A DNA stretch of 64,000 bases from Galerina marginata. Its lineage: Eukaryota > Basidiomycota > Agaricomycetes > Agaricales > Galerinaceae. The stretch covers positions 372,001 to 436,000 of the forward strand of contig JAECYW010000007.1 in NCBI GenBank assembly GCA_023014335.1. Reading direction: 5' to 3'. Shown here in pieces: positions 56,038-64,000 of the stretch (the first letter of the stretch is position 1; each line of letters starts with the position of its first letter). The position numbers and the translations under genes were made by a program. Under the pieces are notes generated by a model that saw only the letters and a list, made by a program, of their open reading frames with translations, ran no database searches and was not told where the DNA came from.

Positions 56038-59000
56038 ATGACACAACCACCTCATGACCCACGATTACAGGAACGCTTTTCACAATTAAAGTATGCTTTT
56101 TGTTATATGCATTTTATCCCATTGACAGTCCTTGAGTTTTATTATTGCTCGTCGAAATGAATTACTGCGTGAATTATTTCTCATGATGCAGAGCAGGCAA
56201 GACGTTGCTGTTGTTGCGCTACAAAACCCAGACCAAGAACGTCAAAGTCTGCAAGCCTTTCTCCGACGATTTGATCTGTAGTATGCTTTCTAAGTTTGCC
56301 GCATTGTGTTTTCACTAACCTCAGGTGTTAGCTCTGAAAGCGGCTCTATAGCGAATCTCAAAGACGAGGAATTATCTCTGTTAGACGGTAAACGGCAATC
56401 ACCTCTATCTACTTCCACCGACGCTCCTATATCGGTAGAAAGTAAACCGGATGCCTCTGCGCGGACAACTCGAAGTCGTTCTCAAGCTGCAGACTTTGCC
56501 AAATCGCCGTCACCTGTCCTTGTCAAATCCCACGGAACCGTTTCTAATCCAGATTCTATTGGGAACATAGCCAGACTGAAGGAGGATTCAGATGAAGACA
56601 ATGACGAACTTGATTTGATTGGATCCTCTACATTCCCGATAGACGGTGAACGAAGTCTTCCTCGTGAAAACGGGCCGGTTGCAGCTGTTGAGATTGCTGT
56701 ACTTGCCAAGACAGGAGAGTATCTCGAACTGCCTACGTCTTGCTCTCTTTCTCTCGTGGTGCCGAACAGGGATCTATTAGAGTCTTCAGGTGATGGTGCC
56801 ACACTCCACAATCCGATGGAAGGTTCGGCGACGAAGGAACTTACTGGTAGAACAGTCCAGCATCGCCTCTTGGTCGATGAGGAAATGACAGATGATGGTG
56901 ATGTCCAATCCGATGCCGCCCCTTCTTCAACAAAGGAAGGACCTCGGGCGACCGTCCTCGAGGACCTGCATCGACCTAGCCCGGTAGAAGGAGAAGAAAG
57001 AGATGTGCATGATGTCCCCATGGATGTTGAGCCGGATAAGGCTATCATTCGGGAGGTTGCACCTGACGTCGCTTCCCCTCAAGTGGTTGTTAAAACTGCT
57101 TATATTCGCGTCCTATTACCACCGAGCATTCATGAAGAGATTCTCATCCCAGCGCCTGCAAATACTATTAAAGAGGCGTGTTACAACCTCGATCTTGACC
57201 TGACTTCAGAATCCGAAGCCTTGCAGCCCTCAATTTCGATTGTTGATAAACGCCACTATTTCGATCCTCATTACAGCATCCCACCTATTAATCTGTTGCC
57301 GGCTGATTTTACTCGTAAAGCCAGGCCAACGAGACGCAAAAGAGAGAAAGAAAGGGAAAGAGACGGAAAACGAGACAAGGATGACGTGATTCCTCTGGGC
57401 TTGAGTAGGTGGAACGCCAATCTCGTAGCCAATCCCGTTTGGAAGAAAGTTTCACGAGCGAGCAAGTGCTTAAGCACTCGTGAATGGGGAGTAAGATCTT
57501 CTCTTTCCCTTCCATATACCTATATCTAACTCTTTTGCTATGTGTCGCTAGGTTGCGATGACTGAGTTGAGGCTCATTCGCACAATTGAAAGAATCGAGC
57601 ATCTCAAGGAAGAGGGTCGTTGGTCATTTAGACAACCGAAAAAACATCGCGTTATAGGCGGGTCACTCAAAACTCACTGGGATTATCTTTTGGATGAAAT
57701 GGTTTGTCCCATTGTCCGTTCTTTAAGGCCACCACACTCACTACTCGGCAGAAATGGATGAGAACTGACTTCCGAGAAGAAAGGAGATGGAAGATGGCTT
57801 TGGCTTATAATATTTCGACTGCCGTTCTAGAATGGCATTTGGCGAAAACGCCAGAAGAGCGTCAACGTGCCGGAATTTGCATGAAATGGCGATCCTCTCG
57901 TTTCAAGGAAGACGACAGTCCTCTGCTCATGAATTTGGACAGTGTTACACAAGATCAAGAACGATCTAATGCTCAACTACTACTTGGTATCACTTATGGT
58001 TCTGATGACGAAGACGGAGGCGAACAAGAGAAAGACCAGCGAGGTGCTATCGACGCGCTCGAGCCAGCGGCCGTCATAGAGGACGCCTTGGAAATCGCCA
58101 ACGATAATGACATACAACCGAAGGACGAAGATGTTGACGATCAATCTGCAATCGATCTTCTGCATCGCGTAACAAACGATATTGACAATATCTTAGAAAG
58201 TTCTTCAGCTCGCTTACCTGAAAGCTCGCACCCAAACAGTGGACTGAAGACCACATCAAATGATCCTCTTCTGGGTGGTTCAAAGTCGCGCTCTCAGTCC
58301 ACAAATGGAGATGTCGAACTTCCTGACCCTGCTACCGCAGCTGTGAAACTCTCCAAGTCTTTCCTTGCTCCATTGCAAGAGAGAATTGCTTATTGCGGAG
58401 ATGATCAACTTTTCATGAATCCTGATGGCATTGAGACCTCAAGCAAAGGTGGAACTTCTAACAACGAATTTTTTGATTCTTTAGATTTACGTGCACTTTT
58501 CCCGGGCCTTCAACCTTTGGGCCTCCTCGACATACCCGCGACACCAGGTCCAACAGATGGTAGAAAAAGGGTTGAAAAGAGGTCTGATAGAGACGATCCG
58601 AATAAACGAACTGAAGATACTGTGTTTACAAAACTATATCCGACTGGTCGTTTCATGTTCGTGAAACCCACGTTGATAGGGCCCCTCCAACCCTCAAAAC
58701 GATGGAAAGATGGCAAATGGTCGCCGATGGAGCAGCTCTCAGTCGTTCCCGAGACTGACAACAGCACGCGAATTTCCGAGGAGAGCAGCAATGGTAAGTG
58801 AGCTGCATGCCTTAGAGAATGTAGTGGTGACCCGCCACAGATCTATTTGACGGAAGAACCAGCGCATCGTTGTCAAACTTTGCTTTCCAACTTCATGCAT
58901 CCTCTTTCAAGGACAAAGAATCACGCAAAGGAGGCTCCATCTATACTTGGAACGCGAATGATGACGCTCAACTCAAATCTCTCGTCGACAAGTACTCCTT

Positions 59001-60284
59001 CAATTGGCCACTCATATCCGAGTGTTTCAACTCATCTCGCCACTCTCTCCTAACAGACAGACGATCCGCTACTGATTGTTTTGATCGCTGGAAGGAGAGA
59101 TGGGGTTCCGAGCGCAAGACTACCATGCCAGAAGCTGCCCAGGCTTCAGGAGATGATGTTTCAGGGTCGGCCAATGCTGGTCAGATGATGACCAGAGGAG
59201 TGAAACGACTTGCGAGCTCCCTCCCAAGCCCAACAACGCAGGGGACAAGTTCAAGTACGGAAGCGAAGAAGCGGCTCAGACATGTTCTCCTAAACGAATC
59301 TATACGAAAAGCAGGAAAGAAACGGACAGAGGCTGCTCAGAAACTTCTCGGTGAGTCAATCCTTTTCGCAAACCATTCTGTATTCGATTTATTCGCAGCA
59401 AATCAACGCAAACCGCCTGCGATCCATGAAACGCACAACCAATTTAACAAACTGCCGAAACTCAGCCCTGCAGAGCTGAGCCGAATGAAAGCGGAACGAG
59501 ATTTACAAAATAGTCAGGACATCGTCTTGGCTCGGAAACGGCAAGATGAGCAAATACGACAAACTCTACTGATGAGAGAACAGGCTCAGCGAGGAGCTCC
59601 AGTAAGTTGGATATCTCCTGCAGTGGGCTTTTGGCTTAATCGATTAGGTTATTCAAAGTCAGGTGCAACAACCTCAACCTCAAACCCAACAGCCGCAACA
59701 GGGCCCACAGCAACCTCAACCTCCATCCCAACAGGTACAGCAGCAGCAACAGCAACTGGCTCAGCAGCAATTGGCGCAGTTACAGCAATTGCAGGCCCAG
59801 CAAACTCAACGGCAAAATATCCCCACGACAGCGGTACCAAGTCGGTCCGTAAGACTGGCGGCCACTACGAACACTCGACCAGTTGGTCAGCAGGCTCAGT
59901 TATTACAACATGCTAGGGCGATGCAAGCTCCCGTGCAGATGCAAACGGCCACGCAGTCTAACTTGGTCAGTGTTTTATCATCATGTTTCCGACTTATTTT
60001 GAATTCCTTGACACTGTACGAAAATAGGCTCAAAGCCTGTTGTCGCAGGCTCAAGTTGTTGGGAGTACTGTTGTTCACCCGTCACCGAGTTTTTACGGTT
60101 TACCTCCAAATCTTACTCAAGAACAGGTTGAAATATTTCACACTCGGTTACTGGTCAGCTAATATTAACTGTCTTTCCTGTGCAGTTTCTAATGTTGGCC
60201 ATGACGGCTCAGCAGCACCAGCAACAGCAACAACAGCAACAGCAAGGACAGGCGGGTTCGAATTTTGGATCTCAGCCGCAATGA
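56038..60284 (+). CDS. EAF1: EAF1/VID21, scaffold of the NuA4 histone acetyltransferase
   Basis: Platform subunit of NuA4. The ATG at 56038-56040 opens [18 protein letters not shown]; an intron follows to [11 protein letters not shown] and [15 protein letters not shown] long acidic, low-complexity part continues to about 57250. Then [18 protein letters not shown] and a basic stretch [19 protein letters not shown]. The HSA domain lies at 57560-57910: [66 protein letters not shown] linker leads to [19 protein letters not shown]. The Myb/SANT domain (58940-59110) has [34 protein letters not shown] and [13 protein letters not shown]. The C-terminus is Gln-rich (CAG-type runs at 59660-59830 and 60210-60260) and ends GSNFGSQPQ with the stop at 60282-60284. 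Order and motifs match fungal VID21. Splicing around 59630-60190 is the least certain part. Confidence 0.88.
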
Positions 60285-60644
60285 ATGTGTTATGGATTTA
60301 TAGACTATAATTGTAATATCGGCTGCTGTTTGGAGATGGAAGTTATTAGAATTCTGACGTAACATGGAAGCGGCTTGAACAGCCATGAGGATGGTGAACG
60401 GGCAACCAGTCCCGGCGCCCCCTTGGGCGGGAATGATAGAGGTCGCCGAGACTGACGGGCGTGACATGCCGTGACAGTGTAGTGCTCTGGGTTGATGAAA
60501 AGGTTGTCTTGCGGCCTCCTGAGCTCTTCCCTTTTCCCGTATCCTCTCCTCCTCCCCCAGAATTGACAAAGGTGTACTCCGCACCCGTATCATCCCTTCC
60601 TCGATTCATTATTCTTTTTCTTCTCACTGCCCTCGGGCTTCATC
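60285..60644 (+). promoter_or_regulatory. Upstream region of the GH5 glucanase
   Basis: About 360 bases. A pyrimidine-rich leader (CTCTTCCCTTTTCCC, CTCCTCCTCCCCC, CTTTTTCTTCTC, 60528-60630) leads up to the ATG, typical of well-expressed fungal genes. No TATA box in the usual place. Confidence 0.4.
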
Positions 60645-63431
60645 ATGTCAAACAACAGTGACCCCACGCGCAATGTCGCATACGATCCTTTACCTCTGAC
60701 CAACGACGACCTTCCCTCAAATGCCCTCTACAACGCTCCACCCTCCCCAGGCCACTCTGTGTTCCACACCCCGCAGATGATTCCGGGGGAACTTGGACCT
60801 GACGACCACGCATTCCCTGGTGGAGCTGCTCAGCCTCGTTTCCTCGGCGCAGCCTTGTATGATGGACCGGGCTCTCCGGCTCTCCGCGACTCCTTCGCGT
60901 CCTCGCACCACACCTTCCAAGGCTCGGAATACAACTCCTCCGTCTATGCTCTCAATGATCCTTCGGGGCCAGCCCGATATGAGAGCAGCTATCGCGACGA
61001 CCCTCACGAAGGTTACTATGCGGAAGAGCATGGCGGCGTCCCCATTTCTCAAGTGCCGCCCTTGTCGGGAAGAATGTTAGAGAAGAAACGGAACACCTAT
61101 GCAGCTCCGAACGCCAAATCTCGTCGCAAACTTATGATCATAGTTGCGGTCGCTGCCCTGGTCCTTATCGCACTGGCGGTTGCTATTCCATTATACCTTT
61201 TCGTATTGAAGCCCTCAACCAGCAAGGGCAGCTCCACTACATCTCCAGGCCATTCTGCCAACCCCACGGCTACATCCTCCTCACCCAAACCGACGAAAAC
61301 GGCAGTAACTGGTGGTGATGGTACATTAATAACGATGGAAGATGGAACCACATTTACATACAAAAACTCATTTGGTGGAACCTGGTATTGGGATGAAAAC
61401 GACCCGTTCGGTCAAGGCGCAAGAGCACAATCGTGGACCCCGGCTTTAAATGAAACTTTCAACTATGGTGTTGATAAAATTCGAGGGTTAGTTTCAGATA
61501 TTGTGATTATTTCCTCAACGCCGATCTTCCATTTTATCAGTGTTAATTTTGGCGGATGGTTGAATACTGAGCCAGTAAGTCAGAATATCAGCCATATATA
61601 TAAATCTGACATCGTCTCTCTAGTTTATGTTTGTTTTTTCTACCTTTTTTTTTTTTTTTCAAAGTACAAACTCATTCCTTTGGCAGCACCCCTGCCCTAT
61701 ATCAAAAATACTTGAACAATGCTGTACCAGCCATCGACGAGTGGACGCTTAGTTTGGCAATGGCTGCAGATACTGCCGGAGGGGGTATCCAACAGTTAGA
61801 AAACCATTACAAAACATTCATTGTAAATTATCCCTTCATACTTCGACTCATTTATCTAAATTTCTCCACTCGCAGACCGAACAAGACTTCGCCGAGGTCG
61901 CGGGTGCGGGCCTTAATTTTATCCGAATACCTATTGGGTATTGGGCCATTGAGGTCCGGGATGGAGAACCTTTCCTTCCCAAAGTTTCGTGGACGTGCGT
62001 GGATATCGTTCGTTTCTTATGTTGTGTTGACATCCAGGTTTAGATATTTCCTAAAAGCGATTAGATGGGCTCGCAAATACGGATTGCGCATTAACCTCGA
62101 TTTACATGCTCTGCCTGGAAGCCAGAACGGCTGGAACCACTCTGGGCGTCTTGGCAACGTCGGTTTTCTTAATGGTCCCATGGGTTACGCGAACGCCCAA
62201 CGCTCCCTTGATTATATCCGAATTATTGCAGAATTCATTTCTCAGCCTCAGTATAAGGATGTCGTGGCTATATTTGGCATCCTCAACGAGCCACAAGGAT
62301 CGATCATGGGTCAAGATGCTCTTTCTAGATTGTAGGCTAATCTTTGGCATTCTTCGACCTCTTGTATACTCATTTATCCTCCTAGCTACATGGAAGCCTA
62401 CACCATCATCCGTACAGCAGGCGGCACAGGACAAGGTAGCGGGCCCTTTGTATCGTTACATGATGGGTTTTTCTCTCGAAGTAGTTGGGTGGACTTCATC
62501 CCTAATGCCGACCGTATCACTCTGGACACTCATCCATATCTTTGTTTTAATGGCCAATCAGCGGCCCCGATATCGACATATGCTACAACACCGTGTTCAA
62601 CCTGGGGTGGCCTTGTTAACACATCGTCAGGCGCCTTTGGTCTGACCAACGCTGGTGAATTCAGCAATGCAGTAACTGACTGTGGGTTATTTTTGAACGG
62701 TGTTAACTTGGGCACCCGCTACGAAGGAACTTATCCTGGGGTTTGGCCTAAAATGGGAAGTTGTACCCCCTGGACAGACTGGCAAAATTATGACAGTGCG
62801 ACCAAACAAGCCATTCGTCAATTCGCGCTTGCGAGTATGGATGCCCTCCAGGTATTTTTATAGTCCTTACCCACCTCTATTAAACTTTTTAATTTGGTTC
62901 AAGGACTACTTCTTCTGGACATGGAAAATCGGTAATTCGAGCGTGTCAGGAACTGTGGAGACACCAGCTTGGTCATACCAACTCGGCCTCCAGAACGGCT
63001 GGATGCCCACGGATCCTCGGGACGCTATTGGTGTTTGTGGCAATTCGAATCCTTGGAACCCTCCTCTGTTGTCGTGGCAAACGGGCGGAGCGGGTGCTGG
63101 CAACATCCCTGCTTCAGCTTCATCGAATTTGGCTTGGCCCCCAGCCAGCCTTAGTACTGGTGGTGCAATCTCATCCCTACCATCCTACACACCAACAGGG
63201 CCAATACCCACTCTTCCAATCCCAACATTCACAGCAGCCGGCTCTACATCCACCGTTAATGCTGGGAATGGTTGGGCAAATTCTGCGGATAACCAAGGCA
63301 TGAATGTTAATATCCCCACGTGCTCCTACCTTGATCCTTGGGTAGATCCAGGATCTGCACCCCCGTCTCCTCTCTGCTCTGCTGCTGCTGCCCGAAGGGG
63401 TCCATTGATTACGCCAGCACCCTCTTCATGA
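60645..63431 (+). CDS. Membrane-anchored exo-1,3-beta-glucanase, GH5 family
   Basis: Cell-wall beta-1,3-glucan hydrolase/transglycosylase of the exg type. The ATG at 60645-60647 starts a roughly 160-residue cytoplasmic tail rich in Pro/Ser/Tyr. Then KSRRKLMIIVAVAALVLIAL and AVAIPLYLFVL form one membrane segment (61120-61220), giving a type II topology with the enzyme outside. A Ser/Thr linker (STSKGSSTTSPGHSANPTAT) follows. The catalytic domain: FGGTWYWDENDPFG, RGVNFGGWLNTEP, FAEVAGAGLNFIRIPIGYW, LRINLDLHALPGSQNGWNHS, AIFGILNEPQGS (acid/base Glu in NEP, about 62284), FIPNADRITLDTHPYLCF, and NAGEFSNAVTDCG (nucleophile Glu, about 62656). The end has a Pro/Ser/Thr-rich tail and Cys-containing GMNVNIPTCSY, stop at 63429-63431. 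The junction near 61570-61690 (poly-T) is unresolved. Confidence 0.9.
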
Positions 63432-63714
63432 GCATAAAACACCTAGCTGGTAAATGTTGTGTAGCAGGGACACTTAGTGCACCTAGCCGTTTTCTCAACC
63501 GTACGTTATTGTTATGTGCCGCACAGACTTCTTGGACTGTTTATTTTAGCGTGAAGCACACTCATTTATAGTCATTAATACAATATCTCAATTCGGAGAA
63601 TGCTTATCAAATATACATATATATACTGACTTTGATTGGCGTTGGGAAACCATCGTTTATGCAAGGAGTTTGGTGGCCCAGTTCAAATTAGTCAAGTAAA
63701 ATCATCAGTGCTCG
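63432..63714. other. Tail-to-tail gap
   Basis: Spacer between two converging stop codons, A/T-rich (ATATACATATATATACTG near 63612). It should contain both poly(A) sites; nothing else seen. Confidence 0.4.
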
Positions 63715-64000
63715 CCACTGGTGGTGGCGTACCGATCCTCTAGATCTTCTTGTCCTCCAAAACCACCTTCAAAGTCCCTGTCCATGGTGTGTTTTTCTTC
63801 CAACGCTTTGTTACCGACCTCTTTATCTGCTCGTTCGAGGCTGATGGCCTCGAGTTGAGCTTGTTCCTATCATAATCGCTTAGAAAGAACAGCTCGCCGA
63901 ATTACTAGTCGTACCCTCTGGTGGATATAATGAGCCTCCTGTGACTGTTCCTTGGCTTTCCAGGTTGAATCCTGCAGGATGATAAGCAAATTTGATAGAG
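63715..64000 (-). CDS. 3' end of a small helical protein; possibly ATPase-inhibitor (IF1)-like
   Basis: Gene cut by the right edge. Two exons are visible on the minus strand: 63915-63971 and 63715-63866, joined across a 48-nt intron (63867-63914); another intron starts at 63972. They read DSTWKAKEQSQEAHYIHQRE and continue QAQLEAISLERADKEVGNK, ALEEKHTMDRDFEGGFGGQE, ending DLEDRYATTSGEH at 63715-63717. The charged helix with the pattern WKAKEQ-x2-EAHYIHQREQAQLE resembles mitochondrial IF1 (FxKREKAxExYYxRQxExExL), but the C-terminal Gly/acid-rich extension is not part of that family. The match is by eye and short, so the identity is tentative. Confidence 0.4.

Noticed and set aside
59663..60310. 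Frame beginning with a run of Gln/Pro as a separate gene
   Set aside because: It is the Gln-rich C-terminal region of EAF1 read across introns; the last exon joins in frame and stops at 60284, not 60310.
1..64000. CRISPR arrays, prophage, bacterial operons, rRNA or tRNA genes
   Set aside because: Looked for on both strands; nothing beyond chance resemblance, consistent with a fungal chromosome.

Overview
This is a eukaryotic nuclear window from a filamentous basidiomycete, most likely an agaricomycete; I cannot name the species. The reasons are: closely packed protein genes on both strands, almost all split by many short introns (about 45-65 nt, GT...AG with short pyrimidine tracts); fungal gene families (SOG2, PAN2, MOT1, NOT4, EAF1/VID21, membrane-anchored GH5 exo-beta-1,3-glucanase); and non-coding gaps that hold transposon debris. 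There are no operons, Shine-Dalgarno sites, CRISPR arrays or tRNA/rRNA genes that I can support. Gene models below were spliced by eye from reading-frame continuity and family conservation, so outer ends are mostly firm but individual junctions are less so.

Layout. 1-1808 (-) 5' part of glutamate synthase GLT1; 2243-3768 (-) LST8 (TOR complex); 3769-6062 mostly non-coding, with a degenerate small gene; 6063-6922 (-) ALKBH7-like dioxygenase; 7719-9137 (+) mitochondrial-carrier-like protein; 9304-10721 (+) CHORD/CS co-chaperone; 10763-13681 (-) mitochondrial IF-2; 13736-15691 repeat-filled gap (one 178-bp duplicated block plus a second family with Helitron-like hairpin tails); 15692-16199 (+) PDCD5; 16284-20451 (-) PAN2; 20891-23380 (-) flavin monooxygenase; 23648-26777 (-) SOG2; 26778-29503 no gene seen; 29504-30936 (-) JmjC/KDM8-like; 31192-37895 (+) MOT1; 38033-39084 (-) a Pro/Ser/Thr-rich single-pass membrane protein; 39484-42087 (-) FYVE/VAC1-type protein; 42157-43423 (+) twinfilin; 43424-44511 gap with a MITE and a Helitron-like 3' end; 44512-45494 (+) LOG-family protein; 45639-47327 (-) tryptophanyl-tRNA synthetase; 47593-52285 (+) NOT4; 52534-55018 (-) D-lactate dehydrogenase; 55019-56037 gap with the second MITE copy; 56038-60284 (+) EAF1/VID21; 60645-63431 (+) GH5 exo-beta-1,3-glucanase; 63715-64000 (-) 3' end of an unidentified small gene.

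The genes are mainly housekeeping: transcription and chromatin (MOT1, EAF1, JmjC), mRNA turnover (PAN2, NOT4), translation (mIF-2, TrpRS), mitochondria (ALKBH7, carrier, mIF-2, DLD), growth and polarity signalling (LST8, SOG2, twinfilin), endosome traffic (FYVE protein) and cell-wall remodelling (GH5). They do not form a metabolic cluster.

I did not find a convincing new multi-gene system. The most unusual material is in the gaps: a two-copy TA-flanked MITE family in opposite orientation, three hairpin-plus-CTAG/CTTG tails typical of Helitron 3' ends, a recent 178-bp duplication, a repeated motif near 28.2/29.0 kb, a long palindrome near 55.4 kb, and a 69-bp head-to-head promoter shared by the FYVE protein and twinfilin.
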